From: Anomaloglossus baeobatrachus
Lineage: Eukaryota > Chordata > Amphibia > Anura > Aromobatidae
Assembly: GCF_048569485.1 (NCBI RefSeq)
Contig: NC_134361.1
Coordinates: 173,320,492-173,384,491, forward strand
Direction of reading: 5' to 3'
Length of the DNA: 64,000 bases
The notes beneath the pieces are model-generated. The model saw only the letters and a program-made list of their open reading frames with translations. It had not been told where the DNA came from and did no database searches. This document shows positions 31,261-42,506 of the stretch, one piece after another (position 1 is the first letter of the stretch; each line of letters begins with the position of its first letter). Made by a program: the position numbers and the translations under genes.

Positions 31261-34160
31261 GGGAAAAGGACGAAGTCAATTTTGTACTTAATGCCCAGGC
31301 CATTTTTTGTAATTCTGACCAGGGTCCCTTTATGAGGTTATAACTCTGGAACGCTTCAACGGATCCCTTTGATTCTGAGACTGTTTTTTCGTGACATATT
31401 TCACTTTATGATACTTATAAATGTAGGATGATTTTTTTTTATTTTATTTGTGAAAAAAATCGGATATTTGCCAAAAAGTTTGAAAATTTCACAATTTTCA
31501 CACTTTTAATTTTTATACTCTTAAACCAGAGAGTTCTGTCACACAAAATAGTTAGTAAATAACATTTCCCACATGTCTACTTTACATCAGCGCAAGTTTT
31601 TAAACAACATTTTTTGGAGTTAGGAAGTTAGAATGGGTCAAAATTCATCAGCAATTTCCCATTTTTTAACAAAATTCACAAAACCATTTTTTTAGTGACA
31701 TCACATTTGAAGTGACTTTGAGAGGCCTAGGTGACAGAAAATACCCAAAAGTGAGACAATTTTAAAAACTGCACCCCTCAAAGTATTCAAAACCACATTC
31801 AAGAAGTGTATTAACCCTTCATGTGCCTCACAGGAACTAAAGCAATGTGGAATGAAAATATATATATATATATATATTTTACCTAAAAATGTTGCTCTAG
31901 TGCCCCTTTTTGAAGAAGTAACACAACAAAATGGAGCTCAAAATTTGTTACCCAGTTTTGTCTGAGCGCGCTGATACCCCACATGTGGTCAGAAACCTCT
32001 GTTTGGACAAATGGGAGGGCCCAGAACAGAACGAGCAGTATTTGAATTTTGGAAAGCAAATTTGGCTAAAAAATATTGTGGGAAGCATGTTGAATTTGTA
32101 CTGCCCCTAAGGTACCTAAACAGAAGAAACCTCCAAGAAGTGATCCCATTTAGGAAACTAGACCCCTCAAGGAATTTATTTAGATGTTTGGTGAGAACTT
32201 TGAACCCCTGGCGGCTTCACAGAATTTTATAAGGTTGAGCAGTGAAAATAAAAAAAATACATGTTTATAACAAAATTGTTACTTCAATCAAGTAGCTTTT
32301 TTCACAAGGGTATTAGGAAAAAATGCATGAAAATATGTATTGTGCAATTTCTCCTCAGTTATCCGATACCTCATATGTGCTGGAAATCAACTGTTTGGGC
32401 ACAGGGCAGGGCTCGGAAGGGAAGGAGCGCCATTTGACTGCAAAATTGACTAGAATCATTAGCGGACGTCATGTCGCGTTTGGAGAGCTCCTGAGGGGCC
32501 TAAACAGTGGAGCTCCCCCACAAGGTACCCCATTCTGGAAACTAGACCTCTCAAGGATTTTATCCAGTGTTAGGCTATGTGCGCACGTTGCGTAATTACA
32601 TGCAGTTACGCTGCGCTTTGTAGCGCAGCGTAACTGCATGCGTCCTGCGTCCCCTGAATAATCTATGGAGATTGTGCAGGGGCCGTGCGCACGTGGCGTC
32701 TTAGAGCGCAGCGCTTCGGCTGCTGCCCGAAGCGCGCGTTCTAAGAAGTGACATGTCACTTCTTCCATGCGCTTTGCCGTCAGCCCCTGCTCTGTCTATG
32801 GCAGGAGCTGCAGGCAGAGCACATGGAATCGGCTTTTTTTTTTTCACTACGGACATTTTCGGCAGCGATTTGAAGCGCACGTGTGCTCTTCAGATCACTG
32901 CAGAAATTTCTGCAGTGAAGTACGCAACGTGCGCACATAGCCTTATAGTGAGCATTTGGAACCCACAGGTACTTCACAGACTTTGATAACCTTAGGTCAT
33001 CATATTAAAAATGTTCATTTTTTTTCCACAAAAATCTTGCTTTAGCACCAAATTTCTCACTTTTTCAAGAGGAAACACCAAAAAGGACCCCACAGTTTGT
33101 TATCCAAATTCTTAGGAGTGCAGGAATACCCCACATGTGGCCAAAAACCTCTGCTTGTACAAACAGGAGGGTTTGGAATGGAAGGAGCACCATTTGAATT
33201 TTGGAAAAGCTGAAATAGATTCCAGGCATCATGTTGCACTTGCAGGGCCTCTAAGATACTTAAACAGCAGAAACCTCCCACAAGTGACCCTAGTTTGCAA
33301 ACTAGACCCCTCAAGGAATTTATTTAGATGTTTGGTGAGAACTTTGAACCCCCGGGGCTTCACAGAATTTTATAACGTTGTGTTGCAAAAATAAAAAAAT
33401 ACATTTTTACAACAAACTTTTTACTTCAATAAAGTAGCCTTTTTTTCATAAGGGTATCAAGAAAAAATGCACCAAAAATGTACTGTGCAATTTCTCCTGA
33501 GTACGCCGATACCTCATATGTGCTGGAAATCAACTGTTTGGGTGCACAGCAGGGCTCGGAAGGAAAGGAGTGCCATTTGACTGCAAAATTGACTGGAATC
33601 ATTAGCAGACGCCATGTCGCGTTTGGAGATCTCCTGAGGTGCCTAAACAGTGGAGCTCCCCCACAAGTGACCCCATTCTGGAAAGTAGACCTCTCAAAGA
33701 TTTTATCCAGTGGTATAGTAAGCATTCGGAACCCACAGGTTCTTCACAGATTTTGATAACCTTAGGTCGTCATATTGAAAATTTTCTTTTTCTCCACAAA
33801 CATCTTCCTTAAGCACAAAATGTCTTACTTTTTCAACAGAAAACACCAAAAGGGGACCCCACAGTTTGTTATCCAATTTCTTATGAGTGCAGGGATACCC
33901 TAGATGTGGCCAAAAACCTCTGCTTGGACAAACAGGAGGGCTTGGAATGGAAGGAGCACCATTTGAATTTTTAAAAAGCTGAAATAGATTGCGGGCATCA
34001 TGTTGCATTTGCAGGATTCCTAAAGAACCTATACAGCAAAAACTCCCACAAGTGACCCCAATTTGGAAATAGACCCCCTTAAGGGTTTTATTCAGGGGTA
34101 TAGTGAGCATTTTGAACCCCCAGGGGCAACACAAAAATGTTGGTCTAGCTGCAAATTTCT
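31261..34160 (+). repeat. Anuran dispersed repeat built of alternating 385-bp units
   Basis: After a lead-in (31261-31900) come five diverged units of about 385 bp. The landmark 'CCTCAAGGAWTTTAT' falls at about 32162, 32546, 33306, 33692 and 34073 (the third interval is enlarged by a 370-bp MITE). Units 1 and 3 continue TTAGATGTTTGGTGAG; units 2 and 4 continue CCAGTG, so the true period is a dimer of about 770 bp. A related piece lies inverted at 36530-37079. No coding. Confidence 0.75.
32573..32942. mobile_element. PIF/Harbinger-like MITE (370 bp)
   Basis: Inverted ends GGCTATGTGCGCACGTTGCG with TTA duplications at 32570-32572 and 32943-32945. It is inserted in a B-type unit of the 385-bp repeat. 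Confidence 0.88.
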
Positions 34161-34168
34161 CACTTTGT

Positions 34169-34495
34169 GGCTAAGTGCCCACAATCCAGCAACTCTGAGT
34201 CTCTGAAGATGTGAGTGTTATCCATGGGAGAATGCAGCTGCCCATGACCACGATCCAGGTTCGTGCCGCTGCTGACTTTAGCTCTATTCTCCCTGCTGAG
34301 AACAGTCGTCTCCACAGCATAAATTGACATTCTGCACTGCCAGATGTCAGTTTATGCTGTGGAGAAAATAAACACAGTGGGCAGGAGATTTCTAAAAATC
34401 CTTCCACTGCGCTTCTACTGTACAACTCAGCATTTTGGATGCAGCGAAAACTCAGCGTCCAAAACGCTTGAAACCCTAATTGTGGGCATGCAGCC
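34169..34495. mobile_element. Harbinger-like MITE (327 bp), degraded ends
   Basis: Inverted ends GGCTAAGTGCCCACAAT and GGCTGCATGCCCACAAT. The flanks TGT and TAA do not match, so the target duplication has decayed or the left border is slightly off. Confidence 0.6.
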
Positions 34496-34514
34496 TAAAA
34501 AGCTAGGAAGGATG

Positions 34515-34580
34515 GATGAATAGATAGATAGATAGATAGATACAGACAGACACAGACAGACAGACAAACACAGACAGTTG
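34515..34580 (+). repeat. GATA/GACA microsatellite
   Basis: About six GATA units followed by GACA/CAGA units. Confidence 0.9.
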
Positions 34581-35127
34581 TCAAACACATATAATGTTCC
34601 ACCCCCTGCATATTCTAAGCTGGCACCCTTTAGTGACTTTCATGTGGAACTAAAGCATGTTTAGCCTTGTATTTAGCAAAAAATAATTAAAAAAAAACAA
34701 CGTGGGGTCGCCCCCCCTTTTTTGATAACCAGCTAGGGTAAAACAGATGGCTGCAGCCTGCAAACCACAGCTGGCAGCTATACCTTGGTTGGTGATCCAA
34801 TTTGGAGGTCACCCCAGGCTCTTTTTTATAATTATTTATAAATGAATAATAAAAAAAAGGTGGGGTCCCCCCCAAATTGGATCACCAGCTAAGGTAAAGC
34901 GGACAGCTGTGGTCTGATACTCTCAGGGTGGGAAGGTCCATAGTTATTGGCCCTTCCCAGCCTTAAAAATAGCTGGCTGCAGCCACCCCGGAAGTGGGGC
35001 ATCCATTAGATGCGCCAATCCTGGGGCTTTGCTCCGACTCATCCCGTTGCCCTGGTGCGGTGGCAACAGGGTAATATATGAGGTTAATACCAGCTATAAT
35101 GTCACCTGGCATCAAGCCCTGGGGTTA
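34581..35127. other. Dispersed-repeat-like non-coding stretch
   Basis: Contains two related blocks, 'GTGGGGTCGCCCCCCC...GATAACCAGCTAGGG' and 'GTGGGGTCCCCCCCAA...GATCACCAGCTAAGG', at about 34702 and 34860. It is interrupted by the MITE at 35128. No gene. Confidence 0.45.
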
Positions 35128-35598
35128 GGCTGCTTTCACACATCCAGCTCAAAAACCTATGCAACGGATGCGGCGAAAAAAACGGATCCGTTGCATAAGT
35201 TTTTCCCATGCGGCCCGTCTGGTTTTTGACGGATGTGACTTGATACTGAGCATGCGCAGTACAAAAAACGGCCAGATGCGGTTTTTGCCGCAGGATGCCG
35301 CATCTGGCGTCTATAGGCTTGCATTGTGAATCGCGCCACATTGCGCCGGATCCGGCGTGATGCGGTTTTTTTGCCGCACGAAAAAGCGTGCCAGCCAACG
35401 TTCCATCCGGCCGCCACATGGGCTAAATATGCCGCATCCGGAAAAAAACGGACACAACGCAAGGCCATGCGGCACAATACGGCGCTAATGCAAGTCTATG
35501 CGGGAAACACGCAACTGGCGGCAAAAAAAATGGTTGCGTTTTCTCTGCAGAGCGCCGTATTGTGCCGCATGGCAAAAACCGGATGTGTGAAAGCAGCC
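35128..35598. mobile_element. PIF/Harbinger-like MITE (471 bp)
   Basis: Inverted ends GGCTGCTTTCACACATCC with TTA at 35125-35127 and 35599-35601. The interior is rich in GCCGCATCCG-type subrepeats in both orientations. Confidence 0.88.
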
Positions 35599-36529
35599 TT
35601 AGTGATGATCACGGTGTCTATCAGATACCCAAGATCACAAACCGTCAGTAATAAAAAAAAAATAGACAACAAAAGATATTTTATTTGAAAAAAACCACTC
35701 CCCAACACATTCCTTCTTTCACCATTTATTGAAAAGAAAAAAAAATTTGGTCCGCAATAATCCAATAAGGGGGTCCCTCGACGACTTTGGAGCTTCTAGA
35801 ATATGGGGGTATGCTCAGGGAAGGTACCCCCATTTTCTGGAAGTGCAGGCACTCCATGTGAGAAGTGTGAGTGCAGTGATACTGCACTCACACTCCCGGG
35901 TCCACAGCAAGCCAGTGTGATCCTGCAGGATGCTGTGTCCATGCGTGCAGAGAGCCGACTGACAGCCGCTGCCTGCGCATGCGGCCTGCATTTCTGTTGA
36001 AGACAAGGAGAAGGAGGTGCGGGGACCGACGCTGCAGAAGGTAACAGGGGAGACCGGAAGAAACCGGGGAGTGACAGCCTGACAGGGGGTGACCTGGGAA
36101 GACCTTCCTGTGCCATCTGCCATGTCAGATGGCACAGAAATCAAAGAAGGATGAACGCGGCGGGACACCACTCGTGTGGCGGTGGCCATTTTATATCGTC
36201 GGAAGGGGGACGGGGACGGGTGAGGAGACTTTGGTCACACCGGGGACCGGGGGAGGATATATATCTCCTATCTGACATGTTTGATCATGCTGGATGGGAA
36301 ATTAATAATTTTTTTACCGGCGCGGCATTAACCTTCACGTCTTCGCTGTCACACAGTTTGTTTAGGCGATCACGTGACCGGGGACCGGAAAAACAACTCA
36401 GATTGTGATCCTGGAAACCCAGGAGATTTTCCGACTCTGGGGGGGGGGTGTTTGGCGCTATACAAATTTTCCTGAGCGCTGTGAAAAAGCGGCGCAAAGG
36501 AATAAGTACCCTTAACTGCCGCCGTTAAA
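35599..36529. other. Non-coding upstream flank of GLA
   Basis: No gene seen. It contains an AT-rich part (35630-35760) and a GC-rich part with GTGACCGGGGACCGG near 36375-36390. The right end resembles dispersed-repeat sequence (AACTGCCGCCGTTAAAAGG). Confidence 0.4.
36370..36377. promoter_or_regulatory. CLEAR-like E-box 890 bp upstream of GLA
   Basis: TCACGTGA with flanks A and CC, close to the TFEB/TFE3 site GTCACGTGAC that controls lysosomal genes. It may lie in repeat sequence, so relevance to GLA is speculative. Confidence 0.25.
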
Positions 36530-37079
36530 AGGCGTTTCGGCGGTCGTTAAGGGGTTAAGGGCATAAAATTTCAAAGTTTGAAAATTGCAAAATATTTAAC
36601 ATTTGTGCCAAATTTCCTATATTTTCACACATAAAAGCACAACATATCATCCTAAATTGACTACTGATATGAAGCACAATATGTTATATGCAAGGGTGGC
36701 ATGGTGGCTCAGTGGTTAGCACTGTAGTCTTGCAGCGCTGGGGTCCTGGGTTCAAATCCTACCAAGGACACCATCTGCAAGGAGTTTGTATGTTCTCCAT
36801 GTGTTTGCGTGGGTTTCCTCCCACACTCCAAAGACATACAGATAGGGACTCTAGATTGTGAGCCCCAATGGGGACAGTATTGCCAATGTATGTAAAGCGC
36901 TGTGGAATTAATAGCGCTATATAAATGAATAAAATTATTATTATATGCAAAAATAATCTCAGAATCACCGGGATCCATAGAAGCGTTCCAGGGTTATTAC
37001 ATCATAAAGTGACACTGGTCAGAATTGTAAAATGTGGCCAGGTCATTGAGGTCAATATTGGCTCATTAAGGGGTTAAAC
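36530..37079 (-). repeat. Dispersed anuran-type repeat, inverted relative to 31.3 kb
   Basis: The minus-strand reading (TAATAACCCTGGAACGCTTC, GGATCCCGGTGATTCTGAGA) parallels 31340-31390 on the plus strand. It is split by a SINE at 36694-36940. The ends carry TTAAGGGGTTAA. Confidence 0.6.
36694..36940 (+). mobile_element. tRNA-derived SINE with perfect 10-bp TSD
   Basis: The 5' part has Pol III promoter boxes (A box GTGGCTCAGTGG, B box GGTTCAAATCC) in a tRNA-like head. A conserved middle (TTCCTCCCACACTCCAAAGA) follows, then a tail ending GCGCTATATAAATGAATAAA and ATT repeats. The target duplication TTATATGCAA is exact at 36684-36693 and 36941-36950, which indicates a fairly recent insertion by LINE machinery. 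Confidence 0.92.
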
Positions 37080-37080
37080 A

Positions 37081-37263
37081 GTGGTGGTCAGAAGCCCCAG
37101 AAGACGGCTGTGGAGGAGCTCGGTACATTCTCCTGACCGGTGACGTCACACCACACAAAGTAGGCTGGCCTCTCACATCTAACCCCTCCCACCGGGGAGG
37201 GGTTTGTCCCGGAAGGAGCGCTCTTATTGGCTGTGGGCGCACACCGTGCTTAGTGCTGTAGCG
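37081..37263 (+). promoter_or_regulatory. GLA: GLA proximal promoter and 5' UTR region
   Basis: It contains a perfect CRE, TGACGTCA (37141-37148), a CCCCTCCC/GGGAGGGG GC-box-like pair (about 37183-37203), and an inverted CCAAT (ATTGG, 37226-37230). There is no TATA box, as in housekeeping lysosomal genes. The transcription start is not determinable from sequence. Confidence 0.6.
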
Positions 37264-37421
37264 ATGCTGTGGCTGATAGTGAGTGCGGTCGCCGTGCTGT
37301 GTCTGCCCCCGGTGCCCGCTCTGAACAATGGCCTGGCGCGCACCCCTCCGATGGGCTGGTTACACTGGGAGAGATTCACGTGCGAGACGGACTGTGTGCG
37401 GAATCCCACTACCTGCATCAG
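37264..37421 (+). CDS. GLA: Alpha-galactosidase A, exon 1
   Basis: GLA is the lysosomal hydrolase that removes terminal alpha-galactose from glycolipids such as globotriaosylceramide. Exon 1 starts at ATG 37264 and encodes a hydrophobic signal peptide of about 19 residues ([19 protein letters not shown]). The mature N-terminus [19 protein letters not shown] follows, nearly identical to human GLA. Three of the family's disulphide cysteines occur in [14 protein letters not shown]. The exon ends in phase 2 at AG|GTGAGG, as in human. The signal peptide is about 12 residues shorter than the human one. The 'ALDNGLARTP'-type start and E191 (human E203, exon 4) separate it from NAGA. Confidence 0.97.
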
Positions 37422-37572
37422 GTGAGGACGCGGCCAGAAGTGTGGGCAGTGTCCACAGCGCGGTCACATGATCACGGCACCTGACAAGCCTCCGCTATCG
37501 AACGGCTGCCCATAGGGAGGAGCACAAGAAGTTCTGCCACTAAGTGCGCCTGCAGCATACATACACAGCTAA

Positions 37573-38029
37573 TGGGGAAGTGGGCACACCGGACACAGGA
37601 GTGGCGGGGCTGGGGGAAGTGGGCACAGCGGACACGGGAGTGACGGGGCTGGGGGAAGTGGGCACAGCGGACACAGGAGTGGCGGGGCTGGGGGAAGTGG
37701 GCACAGCGGACACTGGAGTGGCGGGGCTGGGGGAAGTGGGCACAGCGGACACGGGAGTGGCGGGGCTGGGGGAAGTGGGCACAGCGGACACGGGAGTGGC
37801 GGGGCTGGGGGAAGTGGGCACAGCGGACACGGGAGTGGCGGGGCTGGGGGAAGTGGGCACAGCGGACACGGGAGTGGCGGGGCTGGGGGAAGTGGGCACA
37901 GCGGACACGGGAGTGGCGGGGCTGGGGGAAGTGGGCACAGCGGACACGGGAGTGACGGGGCTGGGGGAAGTGGGCACAGCGGACACGGGAGTGACGGGGC
38001 TGGGGGAAGTGGGCTCACCGGACACTACC
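37573..38029 (+). repeat. 39-bp GC-rich minisatellite, 12 copies
   Basis: Exact 39-bp period starting about 150 bp after exon 1 (unit starts GGGAAGTGGGCACAGCGGAC). Most copies differ at only one or two sites. Because 39 is a multiple of three, long frames stay open on both strands; these are not genes. The GGGGCTGGGGGAAGTGGG core could form a G-quadruplex. Confidence 0.95.
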
Positions 38030-38059
38030 ACGCAGCCCTCTATATAGTGTTTCTCTCAC

Positions 38060-41000
38060 ACACACACACACCCCCCTCCATATAGTGTAATGCCCCCCCC
38101 CCCCACACGCAGCCTTCTATATAGTGTAATGCCCCCCCCCCACGCAGCCTTCTATATAGTGTAATGCCCCCCCCACACACACACAGCCTTCTATATAGTG
38201 TAATGCCCCCTCCACACATACAGCCTTCTATATAGTGTAATGCCCCCCCCCCACACACAGCCTTCTATATAGTGTAATGCCCCCCCCCACACACAGCCTT
38301 CTATATAGTGTAATGCCCCCCCCCCCACACACAGCCTTCTATATAGTGTAATGCCCCCCCCCACACACAGCCTTCTATATAGTGTAATGCCCCCCCCCCC
38401 CCCACACAGCCTTCTATATAGTGTAATGCCCCCCCCCACACAGCCTTCTATATAGTGTAATGCCCCCCCCCACACACAGCCTTCTATATAGTGTAATGCC
38501 CCCCCCCACACACAGCCTTCTATATAGTGTAATGCCCCCCCCCCCCACACAGCCTTCTATATAGTGTAATGCCCCCCCCCACGCAGCCTTCTATATAGTG
38601 TAATGGCCCCCCACACACAGCCTTCTATATAGTGTAATGGCCCCCCCACACAGCCTTCTATATAGTGTAATGCCCCCCCCACACAGCCTTCTATATAGTG
38701 TAATGCCCCCCCCACACAGCCTTCTATATAGTGTAATGCCCCCCCCACACAGCCTTCTATATAGTGTAATGCCCCCCCCCCCACACGTAGCCTTCTATAT
38801 AGTGTAATGGCCCCCCACACGCAGCCTTCTATATAGTGTAATGGCCCCCCCCCACACAGCCTTCTATATAGTGTAATGCCCCCACCACACAGCCTTCTAT
38901 GTAGTGTAATGCCCCCACCCCCCACACACAGCCTTCTATATAGTGTAATGCCCCCCCCCCACACGTAGCCTTCTATATAGTGTAATGGCCCCCACACGCA
39001 GCCTTCTATATAGTGTAATGGCCCCCACACGCAGCCTTCTATATAGTGTAATGCCCCCCCCACGCAGCCTTCTATATAGTGTAATGCCCCCCCCACACAG
39101 CCTTCTATATAGTGTAATGCCCCCCCACACAGCCTTCTATATAGTGTAATGCCCCCCCCCCCACACAGCCTTCTATATAGTGTAATGCCCCCCCCCCCAC
39201 GTAGCCTTCTATATAGTGTAATGGCCCCCCACACGCAGCCTTCTATATAGTGTAATGGCCCCCCACACGCAGCCTTCTATATAGTGTAATGGCCCCCCCA
39301 CACAGCCTTCTATATAGTGTAATGCCCCCCCACACAGCCTTCTATATAGTGTAATGCCCCCACCCCCCACACACAGCCTTCTATATAGTGTAATGCCCCC
39401 CCCCCACACGTAGCCTTCTATATAGTGTAATGGCCCCCCACACGCAGCCTTCTATATAGTGTAATGGCCCCCCACACGCAGCCTTCTATATAGTGTAATG
39501 GCCCCCCACACGCAGCCTTCTATATAGTGTAATGGCCCCCCCACACAGCCTTCTATATAGTGTAATGCCCCCCACACACAGCCTTCTATATAGTGTAATG
39601 GCCCCCCACACGCAGCCTTCTATATAGTGTAATAGCCCCCCACACGCAGCCTTCTATATAGTGTAATGCCCCCCCCCCCCACACACAGCCTTCTATATAG
39701 TGTAATGCCCCCCCCCACACAGCCTTCTATATAGTGTAATGCCCCCCCCCCACACAGCCTTCTATATAGTGTAATGCCCCCCCCCACACAGCCTTCTATA
39801 TAGTGTAATGCCCCCCCCCACACGTAGCCTTCTATATAGTGTAATGGCCCCCCACACGCAGCCTTCTATATAGTGTAATGGCCCCCCACACGCAGCCTTC
39901 TATATAGTGTAATGGCCCCCCACACGCAGCCTTCTATATAGTGTAATAGCCCCCCACACGCAGCCTTCTATAAAGTGTAATGGCCCCCCACACGCAGCCT
40001 TCTATATAGTGTAATGCCCCCCCCACACGTAGCCTTCTATATAGTGTAATGGCCCCCCACACGCAGCCTTCTATATAGTGTAATGGCCCCCCACACGCAG
40101 CCTTCTATATAGTGTAATGGCCCCCCACACGCAGCCTTCTATATAGTGTAATGCCCCCCCACACGCAGCCTTCTATATAGTGTAATGCCCCCCCCCACAC
40201 GCAGCCTTCTATATAGTGTAATGGCCCCCCACACGCAGCCTTCTATATAGTGTAATAGCCCCCCACACACAGCCTTCTATAAAGTGTAATGGCCCCCCAC
40301 ACGCAGCCTTCTATATAGTGTAATGCCCCCTCCACACGTAGCCTTCTATATAGTGTAATGGCCCCCCACACGCAGCCTTCTATATAGTGTAATGGCCCCC
40401 CACACGCAGCCTTCTATATAGTGTAATGGCCCCCCACACGCAGCCTTCTATATAGTGTAATGGCCCCCCACACGCAGCCTTCTATATAGTGTAATGGCCC
40501 CCCCCACACGCAGCCTTCTATATAGTGTAATGGCCCCCCACACGCAGCCTTCTATATAGTGTAATGGCCCCCCACACGCAGCCTTCTATATAGTGCAATG
40601 GCCCCCCACACGCAGCCTTCTATATAGTGCAATGGCCCCCCACACGCAGCCTTCTATATAGTGTAATGGCCCCCCACACGCAGCCTTCTATATAGTGTAA
40701 TGGTCCCCCACACGCAGCCTTCTATATAGTGCAATGGCCCCCCACACGCAGCCTTCTATATAGTGTAATGGCCCCCCACACGCAGCCTTCTATATAGTGT
40801 AATGGCCCCCCACACGCAGCCTTCTATATAGTGTAATGGCCCCCCACACGCAGCCTTCTATATAGTGTAATGGCCCCCCACACGCAGCCTTCTATATAGT
40901 GTAATGGCCCCCCCACACCCAGCCTTCTATATAGTGTAATGGCCCCCCCACACCCAGCCTTCTATATAGTGTAATGGCCCCCCCACACCCAGCCTTCTAT

Positions 41001-41200
41001 ATAGTGTAATGGCCCCCCACACCCAGCCTTCTATATAGTGTAATGGCCCCCCACACGCAGCCTTCTATATAGTGTAATGGCCCCCCACACGCAGCCTTCT
41101 ATATAGTGTAATGGCCCCCCACACGCACAGCCCTCCAACTTAGTATAGTGGCCCCTCATTACTCTCCATACAGCATAGGTATCCCAAACAGTATAATGGC
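38060..41200 (+). repeat. 34-bp minisatellite in GLA intron 1, about 90 copies
   Basis: The unit is CAGCCTTCTATATAGTGTAA followed by TGG, a C run and ACACG, about 34 bp. The left third has 'TAATG' plus expanded C runs of 7-14. The right third has the uniform form GGCCCCCCACACG. The variant ACGTAG recurs at 38785, 38963, 39199, 39408, 39822, 40027 and 40336, roughly every six units or multiples. The last copies (41130-41200) are decayed. Confidence 0.95.
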
Positions 41201-41457
41201 CCCAACACAGCCAGGGAGGATCTCACTGCTGCAAAACCTTAGGCCATGATTATTTTCTAACTACAGAAGGGAAATGTTCCATAATGCTGGACATCCCATT
41301 GGAGGCTGCTAAACAGTGATGTCCTATTTCATTATAGGAACAGAGCAGCTGGAGATGTATAACACTGGGGAGCCCAACTGTTCACACTGTGATGAGTTTC
41401 TTCAACTCTCTATCAAGATTCCCATCAGGCCTTGTACTCATTGTTCCTATCTACATA

Positions 41458-41830
41458 GGCCATGTGCCCACGGGAGAAAGTAATCGCGGATTTTGATGCG
41501 GAAAACCGGCGGATTTTCCAGATAAATCTGCGGGTTTACGCAAGTACAGGCACTCCCCATGTTACCTATGGGATTTGGGGAGTGCTGTATCAGTGCTGCG
41601 GTATTTGCGGCTGCGGAAAATGCTGCAGATTTCCCACATGTAACTGCAGGTCAATTATTCATGTGGAATTATCTGCGGAATTCCCGCTCCTCCACTATGG
41701 AGATACAGGGCGGGAAATCTGCATGGTTTCTGCAGAAATACCGCAGCAATGGATAGCTGCGGACTCCGGGGAGTTGCTGCATGAACCTGCAGAAAAGTCC
41801 GCAGGTACGATCTCCAGTGGGCACATGGCC
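41458..41830. mobile_element. Harbinger-like MITE in GLA intron 1 (373 bp)
   Basis: Inverted ends GGCCATGTGCCCAC; the flanks are ATA and TTA, a near-matching 3-bp duplication. The interior has CTGCGGAAAATGCTGCAG-type subrepeats. Distantly like the MITE at 32573. Confidence 0.75.
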
Positions 41831-42331
41831 TTAGGCCTCCTCACCATTCTTCTCTACTTTTAGGTCATCTCCTCAGTGATCATGTCCACCTTGATGCTGT
41901 ATCGAGCAGTGGCGAGCACCTTCCCCCTCTGTGCCCTGGGGCGGTGTCCTCTGGGCCCCCCCCCCCCCTCGGTGCCCTAAAGAGTATCTGAGCACCCCGA
42001 TGCTGTATCGAGCAGTGGCGATCACCTTCGCCCAACTCCCTTCGTACTGCTATGCTATCTAATACTGAAAGAAGAGGCCCGGTCAGAGCTGAGCACGGGA
42101 TCTGATGGATCTGTATCAGTGCTGCACACAGATAGATAAAGAAACAGACACTTTCCAGCAGCAAAACAGATTTTTTATGAAGATTATTTAATACATTTCT
42201 TTTCAACTTTGCACTTAGAAAGCAATCGAAAACTATAGGAAGAAATGTGCAAATAGCCATAAATAGTTATTCCACCTTTTGCAGCTTAGTGAATAGAATT
42301 TGAGCTATTGTAATATTGGTATGTTTTCCAG
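41831..42331. other. End of GLA intron 1
   Basis: No gene. A phrase around GATGCTGTATCGAGCAGTGGCGA occurs twice (41892 and 42000). The acceptor is a short TTTTCCAG. Confidence 0.5.
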
Positions 42332-42506
42332 TGAGCAGCTCTTCATGCAGATGGCAGATATGATGGTGTCTAATGGGTGGTTACAAGCTGGATACAAATA
42401 CCTGTGCATTGATGACTGCTGGCTGGCTGCACAGAGGGACGAGAACTACAGACTTCAGGCAGATCCTGACAGATTCCCTGGAGGGATCAAGAAACTGGCC
42501 GACTAT
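42332..42506 (+). CDS. GLA: Alpha-galactosidase A, exon 2
   Basis: A 175-bp exon between an AG acceptor (42330-42331) and a GTGAGT donor; same length and phases as human exon 2. It encodes [17 protein letters not shown] and YLCIDDCW, with the two substrate-contact aspartates (human D92, D93) and two disulphide cysteines. Intron 1 before it is 4910 bp and is mostly satellite. Confidence 0.97.

Noticed and set aside
36700-36780. tRNA gene
   Set aside because: A and B boxes are there but the cloverleaf is not, and it continues into a SINE body with a target duplication.
37540-38047. Long open frames on both strands over the 39-bp repeat (up to 167 codons)
   Set aside because: The period is a multiple of three without stops, so every frame that is open in one unit stays open. 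There is no codon bias and the frames lie in a GLA intron.
38040-39823. Minus-strand frames reading ALHYIEGCVGG repeats
   Set aside because: A by-product of the 34-bp satellite. Frames change whenever the C run changes length.
38060-41200. CRISPR-like repeat array
   Set aside because: Units are contiguous with no unique spacers, in a vertebrate intron.
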